Assembly (NCBI RefSeq): GCF_910594005.1
Contig: NC_057848.1
Location: forward strand, 51,105,616-51,169,615
Length of the DNA: 64,000 nt
Direction: 5' to 3'
Source: Cervus elaphus
Taxonomy: Eukaryota > Chordata > Mammalia > Artiodactyla > Cervidae
Part shown: positions 1 to 11,507 of the stretch, one piece after another
Position numbering within the stretch: the stretch's first letter is position 1
How the letters are laid out: the number at the start of each line of letters is the position of its first letter
Program-made: the position numbers and the translations under genes
The notes under the pieces: generated by a model
Seen by the model: only the letters and a program-made list of their open reading frames with translations
Told to the model about the DNA's origin: nothing
The model's database searches: none

Positions 1-60
1 ATGCTACTACATATATCTATAATGTTTATAGTGCACATATAACACATATAGTAATGTATT

Positions 61-112
61 ATGTATGTATATACACACACGTACATACATACACTCATAC
101 ATACATACACTA
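61..112. repeat. ATGT/ACAT tetranucleotide microsatellite
   Basis: Imperfect runs of ATGT, then ACAT/ATAC units, interrupted by a short AC run. Such tracts vary in length between individuals. Confidence 0.7.
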
Positions 113-721
113 TGAGCATCCTTGGGTCACAAATAATTATAATTTAAAAATACATTTTTCTATCAAAATAAACAAGGACCAAAGACTCTTAGAAAATGGC
201 TATTTTCACTTTTAGAGCAAGTAATACTCAATATCAGTACGGAAGGTATTTTCATACCAAACAGGATAATACCAAACATTATTTGAATCTAATCTAGCCT
301 TACCACATATATATAATTTATTGAAAACATGAGGCACAGATTCATAAGTTAAATAATATGATAAAAATGTAAACATACATCCAAAATGCTGAGCAATCTA
401 TAGAATTATTGTTCTTTAGTCAGTGGTATTAAAGCAAAAATAAGAGGAGGCTGCACTAGATTAAGTGAGACATAAAAGATATCATTATGGAGCTAATTTG
501 AATCTGAATTCAAACACAACAAATTCAAAAGTACTGTTTGAGAATATTATGGAAATTTGATTATGATGAGGGTGTTAGATAAAACCAAGGAAAAATTTTA
601 AATTGTTAGGTGTTATAATACACACAAAGGCCATGTAAATAAAATTCTACATTTTTAGAGATGGTTTGCAAACACATAGGGATAAAATGTGTCAGAATTT
701 TTTTTCTAACTTTTTCATCAA

Positions 722-754
722 TGAAAAGAAAAGAAAGAAAAGAAAAGAAAAATA
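722..754. repeat. (AAAAG)n simple repeat
   Basis: Purine-only tract of AAAAG and AAAG units, about 33 bp. It may be an old retroposon tail, but no element body is recognisable directly upstream. Confidence 0.75.
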
Positions 755-880
755 AGGTCAGTGAGTTGGCAAAATCTTAATAACCTTAGAACAGGGTAAT
801 GGCAGTACGGGGTTCATCATATTGTTTTAAACATAGGTGTTAGTTTGATATTCTTTACTTTTAATTTTTAAAAACAACAT

Positions 881-1230
881 CACACAGGATTTCTCTGGTA
901 GTCCAGTGGAATCTGCCTTGCACTGCAAGGTACACTGTTTCAACCACTGGTCCAGGAAGATACCACATGCCTTGGGGCAACTAAGCCCATATACCACAAC
1001 TACTGAGCCCATGCTTGAGAGTCCATGAGCTACAACTACTGAGCCCTTGCACTGCAACTACAGAAGCCCAAGTGCCCTAGAGCCCATGTTCCACAAGAGA
1101 AGCCACCACAATGAGAAGCCTGTGCATTTCAACTAGAGAGTAGCTCCAACTCTGTGCAACTAGAGAAAGCCTGTGTGTAGCAATGAAGACCCAGCACAGC
1201 CAAAAAAATAATAAAATAAATTACATAAAT
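881..1230 (+). mobile_element. CHR-type tRNA-Glu-derived SINE
   Basis: Non-autonomous retroposon typical of cetartiodactyls. The head resembles the tRNA-related 'ttctctggtagtccagtgg' start of CHR SINEs. The body has the repeated 'caactactgagccc' modules, followed by 'agagaaagcc' and 'gaagacccagcacagcc' just before an A/AT-rich tail at about 1200-1230. An exact 11-bp target-site duplication, aaaaacaacat, lies at 870-880 and 1231-1241, so both ends are well defined. The body is diverged, so this is an older insertion than most Bov-tA copies here. Confidence 0.8.
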
Positions 1231-1241
1231 AAAAACAACAT

Positions 1242-2248
1242 GAGGGTATTATGAATAATGATAAGAATATATTTGAAATTTTCATGGTAAGAGTAAAACA
1301 AAGTTTGTCTATAAAACAAACTTAGAGTTGGATAACAAGTCAAGGATGTCTTCTGTGACCAACTGTCTTCAACACTGTACATGAGATCCTGAATAGTGAG
1401 ACTGCACAAACGCAAGGAAAGCAGAAATTGTATAAGCATTAGAAAGGAAGAAATAAAAGAAGAAATACAAGAAATTTAAAAAGAAAAATAAGAAATAAAA
1501 AAGAAATTAATATTAACATATCATCAGTAAGCATTTAAAACATTCTCCAATAATACACTTTTAATATTATCAAAATATATCAAACTAATTTTAAAGTGAT
1601 AATTATTAGGAAAAAGAGGTGTTTTATCACAGGCAAGCAATTTAACCAAATAATTGTATTTGGAAATCCAAATGCTTGCACATGTGTGAACACACACAAA
1701 CACATACAGGATAAATGTCAGAGCTGCCATTTGAGGTCAGTGGTGAAAGGATGCATTTTTCAATTAATGGTACATGGCAATTATGTATTCATATACAAGG
1801 GAAAAAGGTGAAATTGGATATGTATATAACACTATATACAAATATCTACATAAGGTAGATTAAAAATATAAATGTAAAAGACCAACCATGATTAAATTTA
1901 AAAACTTAACACTACCATCAGTTGATAGAAATGTGGAGCAATGAAATATTTCATATATATTGCTGTACAAAAGTAAATTAGCATAACCATTGAGAAAAGT
2001 ATTTGCCTTATCTGCTAAAATATAAGAAGCTCATATACTTATGTACTGTTACCAAATTTCCATTTATTAAGCTAGGAGGGGTATTATATGCATGCATTTT
2101 ATAATTATTCCTAAACTATACATTGATATTTTGCATATTCCATTTAAAATAAAATATATCTCACAATTTTGAAACTTTTTAAATAGTCTAAATCACTGGT
2201 TTAAAATCTTAAATAAACCAGGTACCACATGCAAGAAAAATTAGTAGT
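1242..2248. other. Non-coding, no recognised element
   Basis: AT-rich sequence with an A-rich patch near 1441-1505. I see no gene, RNA gene or dispersed repeat I can name. The short frames here lack any family motif. Confidence 0.5.
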
Positions 2249-2350
2249 AAGGTGATTTTAGAAAAGGTGACTAACAGTAAGGTGAATTAGAAAAGGTGAC
2301 TGCAGCCATGAAATTAAAAGACAGTTCTATGAAGAACAGTTCTATGAAGA
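2249..2350. repeat. Two short tandem duplications at a BovB 5' junction
   Basis: A 30-bp unit starting aaggtga occurs at 2249-2278 and again, with small changes, from 2279. A perfect 15-bp unit, acagttctatgaaga, occurs at 2321-2335 and 2336-2350. Between them, 2299-2320 matches a downstream part of BovB (tgcagccatgaaattaaaag), so the 5' end of the following BovB is scrambled. Confidence 0.7.
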
Positions 2351-4273
2351 TCTACAAGATCTTCTAGAACTAACACCAAAAAAAAAAGATGTCATTTTCA
2401 TCATGGGGATTGGAATGCAAAAGTAAGAAGTCAAAAGATACCCAAAGGAGCAGGAAAGTTTGGCTTCGGAGTACAAAATGAAGCAGCACAAAGGCTAACA
2501 ATTTTGTCAAGAAAACACGCTGGTCATAGCAAACACTCTCTTCCAACAACACAAGAGATGACTCTATATGTGGACATCACCATATGATCAATACCAAAAT
2601 CATTTTGATTATATTCTTTGCAGCTGAAGAAGGAGAAGCTCTATATAGTCAGCAAAACCAAGACCTGGAGCTGACAGTGGCTCAGATGATGAGCTCTTTA
2701 TGGCAAAATTCAGACTTAAATTGTAAGAAAGGAAAACCATGATGCATTCTGGTATGACTTAAATCCCTAACGATTGTTCAGTTAAATTGACAAATAGATT
2801 CAAGAGATTAGATCTGATAGACATGGTACCTGAAGAACTATGGACGAAGGTTTGTAACATTGTACAGGAGATGATGACTAAAACCAGTCCAAAGAAAAGG
2901 AAATGTAAGAAGGCAAAATAGTTGTCTGAGGAGCCCTTAAAAATAGTTGAGAAAAAAGAGAAGTTAAAAGAAAAGAAGAAAGGGAAAGATATACCCAACT
3001 GAATGTGGAGTTCCAAAGAATAGCAAGGAGGGATAAGAATGCTTTCCTATTTGAACAATGCAAAGAAATAGAGTAAAACAATAGAATGGGAAAGATTAGA
3101 GGTCTCCTCAAGAAAATCAGAGAAATCAAGGGAAAATTTCATGTGAAAGTGGGCACAATAAAGGACAGAAATGATAAGGACCTAAGAGAAGCAGAAGAGG
3201 TTATGAAAAGATGGCAAGAATACACAGAATAATTGTACAAAAAATGTTTTAATGATCTTCATAACAACAAAGTTATGGTCACTCACCTAGAGCCAGACAT
3301 CATGGAGTGTGAAGACAAGTGGGCCTTAGGAAGCAGTACTACTAACAAAGCAAGTGAAGGTGATAGAAATACAGCTGAGCTATTTCAAAACCTAAAAGAT
3401 GAAGCTGTTAAAGTGCTGCACTCAATATGTCAGCAAATTTGGAAAACACTGAAGTGGCCACAGGGCTGGAAAAGATAAGTTTTCATTTCAATCACAATGA
3501 AAGGCAATCCCAAATAAGGTTGAAACTACTTCACAATTGCACTCATTTCACATGCTAGCAAGATAATGCTCAAAATCCTTCAAGCTAGTCTTTAGTAGTA
3601 TGTGAACTGAGAATGACCATATGTACAAGCTGGACTTAGAAAAGGCAGAGGAACAAGAGGTTCAACTGCCAACATCTGTTGGATCACAGAAAAAGCAAGA
3701 GAGTTCCAGAAAAACATCTACTTCTGCTTCATTGATTACACTAAAGCCAAGGACTATGTGGATCACAACCAACTGTGGAAAATTCTTAAAGAGATGGGAA
3801 TACCAGACCACCTTACCTGTCTCCTGAGGCACTTGTATGTAGGTCACGGAGCAAAAGTTAGACCTAGACATGGAAGAACGGACTGGTTCCAAATTGGGAA
3901 AGGAGTACGTCAAGGATGTATATTGTCATCCTGCTTATTTAACTTATGTGCAGAGTACATGATGCCAAATGCCAGGCTGGATGAAGCACAAGCTAGAATC
4001 AAAATTTCTGGGAGAAATATCAACAACCTCAGTTATGCAGATGATACAACCCTAATGGTAGAAAACAGAGAGGAACTAAAGAGTCTCTTGATGAAGGTGA
4101 AAGAGGAGAGTGAAAAAGCGGGCTTAAAATTCAACATTCAAAAAACTAAGATCATGGCATCCAGTCCCATCAATTCATGGCAAATGGGGAAAAAATGGAA
4201 ATAGTGGCAGATTTTCTTTGCTTGGGCTCCAAAATCACTGTGGACAATGACTGCAGCTATGAAATTAGAAGAT
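2321..4273 (+). mobile_element. BovB LINE, part 1 (endonuclease C-terminus to reverse transcriptase)
   Basis: RTE-clade BovB retrotransposon. The sequence runs from the end of the apurinic-type endonuclease domain (GDWNA-like region near 2400) into the reverse transcriptase. The longest open piece, 3758-4204 (148 codons), carries RT core features: the 'KGVRQGCILSS' block and an intact YADD catalytic motif (4036-4047), followed by the 'IQKTKIMASS' block. Many stops and shifts before and after make it a dead copy. The element is interrupted at 4274 by an L1 and resumes at 8166. Naming rests on similarity to the other BovB copies in this window and on known BovB motifs. Confidence 0.88.
3758..4204 (+). 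pseudogene. BovB reverse transcriptase fragment
   Basis: Open fragment of BovB ORF2, 148 codons. Visible RT blocks: 'RQGCILSS' (about residues 51-58), YADD near residue 94 with both catalytic aspartates, then a basic region ending in a premature stop. In a full BovB the frame would continue through the thumb and C-terminal region seen at 8219-8660. It is a decayed transposon frame with no host role that I can support. Confidence 0.8.
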
Positions 4274-5694
4274 GCTTGCTCCTTAGCAAGGAAACACAAA
4301 CTTTAAATGATACAATGGACAGATAGACCTAATTGATATCTATAGGACATTTCACTCTAAAACAATGAATTTCACCCTTTTTTCAAGTGCACATGGAAAC
4401 TTCTCCAGGATAGATCATATCCTGGGCCATAAATCTAGCCTTGACAAATTCAAAAAATTCATATCATTTCAAGCATCTTTTCTGATCACAATGTGGTAAG
4501 ATTAGCTGTCAACTACAGGAAAAAAAAAACTATTAAAAATATAAACATATGGAGGCTAAACAACACACTTCTGGATAACCAACAAATCACAGAAGAAATC
4601 AAAAAAGGAAATCAAAATATGAATAGAAACGAATGAAAATGAAAACACAACAACCCCAAACCTATGGGATTCAGTAAAAGCAGTGCTAAGGGGAAGGGTC
4701 ATAGCAATACAAGCCTGACTCAAGAAACAGGAGAAAAATGAAATAAATAACATAACTCTACACCTAAAGCAACTATAAAAAGAAGAAATGAAGAACTCCA
4801 GGGTTAGCAGAAGGAAATAAATCATAAAAATTAGGGCAGTAATAAATGAAAAAGTAACAAAGAAGGCCAAAGCAAAAATCAACAAAGGTAAAAGCTAGTT
4901 CTTTGAGAAGATAAATAAAATAGACAAACCATTAGCCAGACTCATCAGGAAAAAAAGGGAGAAGAATCAAATCAACAAAATTAGAAATTAAAATGGAGAA
5001 ATCACAACAGACAACACAGAAATACAAAGGATCATAAGACTCTACTGTCAGCAACTATATGCCAATAAAATAGACAACTTGGAAGAAATGTACAAATTCT
5101 TAGAAAAGTATAACTTTCCAAAACTGAACCAGGAAGAAATAGAAAATCTTAACAGACCCATCACAAGCATGGGAATCAAAACTGTAATCAGAAATCTTCC
5201 AGCAAACAAAAGCCAAGGACCAGATGGCTTCACAGCTGAATTCTACCAAAAATTTAGAGGAGAGCTAACACCAATCTTACTCAAGCTCTTCCAGAAAGTT
5301 GAAGAGGAAGGTAAACTTTCAAACTCATTCTATGAGGCCAGGATCACCCTAATACCAAAACCAGATAAAGATGCCACATAAAAAGAAAACTACAGGCCAA
5401 TACCACTAATGAACATAGATGCAAAAATCCTTAACAAAATTCTAGCAAACAGAATCCAACAACATATTAAAAAGATCATACATCATGATCAAGTGGGCTT
5501 TGTCCCAGGGATGCAAGGATTTTTCAGTATTTGGAAATCACTCAATGTGAGATACACCACATTAACAAACTGAAAGATAAAAATCATATGATTATCTCAA
5601 TAGATGCAGAGAAAGCCTTTGACAAAATTCAAAATCCATTTACAATAAAAACCCTCCAGAAGGCAGGAATAGAAGGAACATACCTCAACATAAT

Positions 5695-5911
5695 GTTGGA
5701 CTTCCCTGGTGGCTCATATGATAAAGTGACTGCCTACAATGTGAGAGACTCGGGTTCAATTCCTGGGTTGGAAAGATCTCCTGGAGAAGGAAATGGCAAC
5801 CCACTCCATTATTCTTTCCTGGAAAATCCCATGGATGGAGAAGCCTGGTAGGCTACAGTCCATGGGGTTGCAAAGAGTCAGACATGACTGAGCGACTTCA
5901 CTTTCCCTTTA
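5695..5911 (+). mobile_element. Bov-tA SINE inside L1 ORF2
   Basis: Ruminant tRNA-Glu-derived SINE starting at 'cttccctggtggctca' (pol III box A region) with a box-B-like 'gggttcaattcc', then the BovA unit ('ctggagaaggaaatggcaac'). The L1 reads on directly across it. The flanks aacataat (5687-5694) and aacttaat (5912-5919) are a diverged target-site duplication. It is the innermost of three nested insertions. Confidence 0.92.
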
Positions 5912-6009
5912 AACTTAATAAAAGCCATATATGATAAACCCACAACAAACATTATCCTCAATGGTGAAAAATTGAAAGCATTCCCCCTAAAGTCAGGAAC
6001 AAGACAAGG

Positions 6010-6480
6010 GTGCCCACTATCACCACTATATTCAACATAGTTTTGGAAGTTTTAGCCACAGCAATCAGAGAAGAAAAAGAAACAAAAGGAATCCAGATTG
6101 GAAAAGAAGTAAAACTCTCATGGTTTGCAGAAGACATGATTCTCTACATAGAAAACTCTAAAGACTCCACCAGAAAATTACTAGAGCTAGTCAATGACTA
6201 TAGCAAAGCTGCAGGGCATAAAATTAATGCACAGAAATCCCTTGCATTCCTATACACTAACAATGGGAAAACAGAAAGAGAAATTAAGGAAACAATTCCA
6301 TTCACCATTGCAATGAAAAGAATAAAATACTTAGAAATAAATTTACCTAAAGAAACAAAAGACCTATATATAGAAAAGTACAAAACACCGATGAAAGAAG
6401 TCAAAGATGACACAAATAGATGGAGAAATATACCATGTTCATGGATCGAAAGAATCAAAACAGTGAAAAGCAATCTATAG
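6010..6480 (+). pseudogene. L1 ORF2 reverse transcriptase fragment, altered catalytic motif
   Basis: 156-codon remnant of L1 ORF2. It begins near the 'LEVLATAIREEKETKGIQIG' block and contains the palm motif as FAED where active L1s have FADD, so the first catalytic aspartate is replaced by glutamate. It continues into the 'SLAFLYTNNGKTEREI' block. It ends in a stop before the thumb is complete. The frame is non-functional, with further pieces downstream. Confidence 0.85.
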
Positions 6481-7477
6481 ATTCAATGCAATTCCTATCA
6501 AGCTACCAACAGTATTTTTCAGAGAACTAGAACAAATAATTTCACAATTTGTATGGAAATAGAAAAAATCTCGAATAGCTAAAGCAATCTTGAGAAAGAA
6601 GAATGGAACTGGAGGAATCAACCTTCTGACTTCAGGTTATACTACAAAGCTACAGTCACCAAGACAGTGTGGCACTGGCACAAAGACAGAAATATAGATC
6701 AATGGAACAAAATAGAAAGCCCAGAGATAAATCCATGCACCTATGGACACCTTATCTTTGACAAAGGAGGCAAGGATATACAATGGAGAAAAGACAATCT
6801 CTTTAACAACTAGTGCCTGGAAAACTGGTAATCCACTTGTAAAAGAATGAAACTAGAACACTTTCCAACACCATACACAAACATAAACTCAAAATGGATT
6901 AAAGATCTAAACGTAAGACCAGAAACTATAAAACTCCTAGAGGAAAACATAGGCAAAACACTCTCTGACGTAAATCACAGCAGGATCCTCTATGACCACC
7001 TCCCAGAATAATGGAAACAAAAGCAAAAATAAACAAATGGGACCTAATTAAACTTAAAAACTTTTGCCCAATGATGGAAACTATAAGCAAGGTGAGAAGA
7101 CAGCCTTCAGAATGGGAGAAAATAATAGCAAACGAAGCAGCTGACAAAGAATTAATCTAAAAAATATACAAGCAGCTCCTGCAGCTCAATTCCAGAAAAA
7201 TCAACGACCCAATTAAAAAAATGGGCCAAAGAACTAAACAGACATTTCTCCAATGGAGACATACAGATGGCTAACAAACACATGAAAAGATGCTCAGCAT
7301 CACTCATTATCAGAGAAATGCAAATCAAAACCACAATGAGGTACCATCTTAGGCTAGTCAGAATGGCAGCAATCAAAAAATCTACAAACAATAAATGCTG
7401 GAGAGGGTGAGGAGAAAAAAGGAACCCTCTTACACTGTTGGTGGGAATGCAAGCTAGTACAGCCACTATGAAGAACA

Positions 7478-7777
7478 GTGTGGAGATTCCTTAAAAAACT
7501 GAAAGTAGAAGTCCCATATGACCCAGCAATCCCACTGCTTGAGGAAACCAGAATGGAAAGAGACACATGTACCCCAGTGTTCATCACAGCACTGTTTATA
7601 ATAGCCAGGACATGGAAGCAACCTAGATGTCCATCAGCAGACGAATGGATAAGAAAGCTGTGGTACATATACATAATGGAATATTACTCAGCTATTAAAA
7701 AGCATTCATTTGAATCAGTTCTAATGAGGTGGATGAAACTGGAGCTTACTATACATAGTGAAGTAAGTCAGAAATAA
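7478..7777 (+). pseudogene. L1 ORF2 C-terminal fragment
   Basis: 99-codon frame matching the conserved end of L1 ORF2p: 'PYDPAIPLL', then 'YIYIMEYYSAIKKHSFES', ending in 'SEVSQK', the usual neighbourhood of the ORF2 stop. The 3' UTR follows directly. The zinc-knuckle-like cysteine region of ORF2p is not intact in this short frame. Confidence 0.8.
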
Positions 7778-8165
7778 AAATTCCAATACAGTATATTAAT
7801 GCATATATATGGAATTTAGAAAGATGGTGATGATGACCCTATATGCAAGACAGCAAAAGAGACACAGATGTAATGAACAGACTTTTGGACTCTCTGGGAG
7901 AAGGCGAGGGTGGGATGATTTGAGAGAATAGCATTGAAACATGTATATTATCATATGTGAAATAGATCGCCAGTCCAGGATCAATGCATGAGACGGGGTG
8001 CTCAGGGCTGGTGCACTGGGATGACCCTGAGGGATGGGATGAGGAGGGAGGTGGGAGGGAGGTTCAGGATACGGAACGCATGTACACCCATGGTTGACTC
8101 ATGTGAATGTATGGCAGAAATACCACACTATTGTAAAGTAATTTAAAAAAAGAGGCTTGCTCCTT

Positions 8166-8660
8166 GCAATACAAGCTATGAGAAGCCTAGACGCATATTA
8201 AAAAGCAGAGGCATTACTTTGCCAACAAAGGTCCGTATTGTCAAAGCTATGGTTTTTGCAGTAGTCATATGTCAGTGTGAGAGTTGGAACATAAAGAAAG
8301 CTAAGCATCAAAGAACTGATGCTTTTGAACTGTGGTGCTGGAGAATATGCTTGAGAGTCCCTTGGAATGCAAGGAGATCAAACCAGTTAATCCTAAAGGA
8401 GATCAGTCCTGGGTGTTCATTGGCAGGACTGATGCTGAAGCTCCACTACTTTGGCTATCTGATCAAAGGGTAGACTCATTGTTAAAGACCCTGATGCTGG
8501 AAAAGATCAAGGGCAGGAGGAAAAGGGGGCAACAGAGCCTGAGATGTTTGGATGGCACCATCAGTTCAATGGATATGAGTTTAAGCAAACTCCAAGGGAT
8601 GGGAAAGGATGGGGATGTCTGGCATGCTGCAGTCCATGGGGTTACAAAGAGTCAGACATG
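8166..8660 (+). mobile_element. BovB LINE, part 2 (3' end)
   Basis: Continuation of the BovB interrupted at 4273. The sequence resumes at 'gcatattaaaaagcagaggcattactttgcc' and runs through 'gagttggaacataaagaaagct' to the 3' end at 'ggttacaaagagtcagacatga'. Two overlapping frames, 8219-8473 and 8332-8661, show the BovB C-terminus in different phases, so at least one frameshift is present. The usual ACTGA-repeat tail is degraded. Confidence 0.87.
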
Positions 8661-10529
8661 AATTACTGATGGAAAACAACCACCCCTGAGGTGTTTGCTC
8701 TGAAAGGTTGCAGTCATATTCTTAATCAAAATGCCACTCAGGCTTGTTGTCTAGGTTTCAGCATTTGATATGGGCAGGAATTGGCATCTGACACAGAATT
8801 ATTCTCTTGAGTGCTTTATCTACATTTCGGAGCATTGTGGTGTGTTCCTTTGCTTCATATTGCAATAGTTGCTCCAAGCCTACAGTCTCCAAACTTATCT
8901 TATACCCTGTGTGATGTTTAACACAGAGATAGTAACAAGTTTAAATTTCTCCTTCTATAGTTTTCAAGAGTGAGGAATTTGAGTATGGTGTCCTCTAATA
9001 TTTTCCCATATGACTGCCCCCTGTGCTATATCTCTAATCAAGCCTAGACCCTGTGGACACATTCAAATAGGGATTGAAATGCTGGTATTCATTTCTAATA
9101 AAACCTTGCATTTAATTAGTGAATTTTTTCTCCCTTAGCTTCTGGGGAAATATGATCAGGGCTGACTTCTTACTGGCTATTATGCATTCTTTTATCTCAA
9201 CAAGTGTTACTTTATGGATTTTCATGGTGGGCATAACAGATGGATAAGGTGGAGCCAAACAAAACACTCATCTATAAATTTAAACATTAGTTCAGCAAAG
9301 TCAATAGTTGAATGATTTAGTGAGAAGGTAGTTACCCAAACAAGAGGACCACATCAAGTACTTGGAAAGGTATTACTAAATTTGACAGAATGTAACAATC
9401 TTTTCTTAGAAAGACATTTTGCAAACATTTTAGAGTTCAAAATGTTTTCAAGGTCCTCTGTCTCATTCCATTGCACACCTTGAGTACTGTTTTAGCATCT
9501 CTCTTCCCTGGCAAATGCATGTGATTTCTATTTCTGTATATTCAATGACAAGCTCAGGGTCAAAATATATGAAGTTTTTATGAAACAATTGCTGAATAAA
9601 TGTTTTTTTTTTTTAATTCTATACTAAAGCCCCAATAAAAGGGGTAAGCTTTGTTATTTTCTTTCTCTCTTTATTCATGATTTCTGGAATCACGAATCTG
9701 AAGTCAATCACAGTAATTGACTCTTAGGCTAGGAGTTAGGATATTCAAAACATAAAATGTTTCTTAATATAAAAAGGAAAGCATAATTTAATGATATAAT
9801 TAATATTTATAGTTAGTAAGTAGTGAGCTCTGTTAACCAATGATTCTAGGAAGACTAGCAATCAGGTAGCTCTGGAAGAACCACCTTAGTTGTAAAATTA
9901 TTTTTATGTGTTTCATCTTACAAAAATAAGCAATATAGAGCAAGTACTTGAACAAATTTTACTCAGTTTACACTTTAGTATAATGTAGCATCTGCATTTG
10001 GATTTTAGTCTAATAAATCTAATTTTAATTTTATTACCTTAGCAGTTTCTTCCTAAGCCCCTATACATTCTCCAGGTTTATTTTTTAAATATGAATATCA
10101 GTTTAAAATTTTAATCATGCACATTTATTTATAAACAGCCTGCTATGTCAGTCTTTCAATTATCCTTATTTCCAGAGGATTCCAAAATGTCTGATAAGGT
10201 ACATATCTCAGTGAGTAATGAACCATGGTTATATACGAATTTAAATAACTTTCTCTGAAGTGGTGTCATAAGATCCCTTCCAAACACATTGTAAGCAATG
10301 TTCACAATACCTTATGGTTAACTCAAATAGAAGAGGTCAGATAAGATCACTAACGGAGCCATTACGATGGCAGCTTTAATTCTTTTACATGATACATTGG
10401 TTTTTTTCCAATTATCATTGGACCAATATTAAAAAAATTAAGGCATCAAATTACATGAAGACAAAATATAAAGAATAACCTTTACTTTTCTTTAACATTC
10501 TATCAGGAGTATTATTATTGTAATGATAC

Positions 10530-10625
10530 TTTTTATTGAGGTGCACTTAGACCTTTTACAAAGTGCTTTTATCTATTCTCATCTTCCTTATAACAACCTC
10601 AAGTCTTCTAATGCAGATTTATCCC
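10530..10625 (-). mobile_element. Possible MIR SINE remnant
   Basis: Weak similarity to the antisense MIR core: 'acaaagtgcttttatctattctcatcttccttataacaacctc' layout. It is diverged and short, so this is a tentative call. Confidence 0.35.
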
Positions 10626-10629
10626 ATAA

Positions 10630-10720
10630 TCAATCAATAAGAATTTAATGAGAATCTGCTGTATATCCTGCATTGTGTTAGGTGCTCTGGGTGTTATAAA
10701 AACCTATGAATATAATACTA
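10630..10720 (-). mobile_element. L2 LINE 3' remnant
   Basis: Antisense L2 3' UTR pattern, with 'ttgtgttaggtgctctgggtg' as the diverged form of 'actgtgctaggtgctgggga'. The same ancient pattern recurs at 27478 and 59308. Confidence 0.45.
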
Positions 10721-11020
10721 AAATCCATATTAATAGAAGACAGTCATTCAAGTGATAGTATGTGACCAATAGACCATTCTCTATTATACCTTGTTTTAAC
10801 TATGACTCAGTTGGGACTACTTTTGGTTCTGGACTAACAAGAGAAAAAACATCTTTCATGGAAGTTTATTATCTATACACTTTTCAAGATAAAACTATAA
10901 TTACACTTTCAGAGCAATTCAACACATTTATACAGATATATCCACATTTAGTAGCTGGAAATATATAATATAAAAATAAGAGGTTATAATGGTTCAATGC
11001 AACTTGTTATATTTTCCTAA

Positions 11021-11507
11021 GGTCCACCTAGTCAAGGCTATGTTTTTTCCAGTGGTCATGTGTGGATGTGAGAGTTGGACTATAAAGAAAGCTGAGCACA
11101 GAAGAATTGATGCTTTTGAACGGTGGTGTTGGAGAAGACTCTTGAGAGTCCCTTGGACTGCCAGGAGATCCAACCAGTCCATCCTAAAGGAGATCAGTCC
11201 TGGGTGTTCATTGGAAGGACTGATGCTGAAGCTGAAACTCCAATACTTTGACCACCTAATGCGAAGAGCTGACTCATTTGAAAAGACCTTGATGCTGGGA
11301 AAGATTGAGGGCAGGAGGAGAAGGGGGTGACAGAGGATGACAGAGGATGACAGAGGATGGTTGGATGGCCCCACCAACTCAATGGACATGGGTTAGGGTG
11401 GACTCCGGGAATTGGTGATGGACAGGGAGGCCTGGCATGCTGCGGTTCATGGGGTCGCAAGAGGTCGCAAAGAGTCGGACATGACTGAGTGACTGAACTG
11501 AACTGAA
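11021..11507 (+). mobile_element. BovB 3' end, 5'-truncated
   Basis: Starts at the 'ggtccacctagtcaagg' block of BovB and ends in the ACTGA-type tail at 11488-11507. The translation keeps the 'ESWTIKKAEHRRIDAFERW' block and 'RRSNQSILKEISPG' but breaks near 11330. Two local expansions are present: cagaggatga occurs three times in a row at about 11330-11356, and 'ggtcgcaaga' is doubled at about 11453-11472. Confidence 0.9.

Larger units (their letters stand above)
1..869. other. AT-rich non-coding flank
   Basis: No gene and no recognisable dispersed repeat is visible here. The stretch is AT-rich, with stop codons in all frames, and holds only two short simple repeats, listed separately. The small reading frames that overlap it have no protein-family features. 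Confidence 0.6.
4285..8154 (+). mobile_element. L1 LINE inserted in the BovB, 5'-truncated
   Basis: Ruminant L1 beginning inside the ORF2 endonuclease region and running through RT, the C-terminal domain and a 3' UTR to about 8150. The target-site duplication gcttgctcctt is exact: 4274-4284 and 8155-8165. ORF2 pieces are readable at 5079-5381 (RT fingers), 6010-6480 (palm/thumb) and 7478-7777 (C-terminus), with stops between them. The 3' UTR includes the typical 'gacttttggactctctgggaga' and G-rich 'gaggagggaggtgggaggga' stretches. A Bov-tA SINE sits inside at 5695-5911. 5' truncation is usual for L1. Confidence 0.9.
8661..11020. other. Mostly unique non-coding DNA
   Basis: No gene or young repeat. 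There is a 14-T run at 9601-9614 and a possible MIR and L2 trace at 10530-10720, listed separately. I see no splice-bounded conserved frame. The frame at 10762-10968 has no recognisable domain. Confidence 0.5.
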
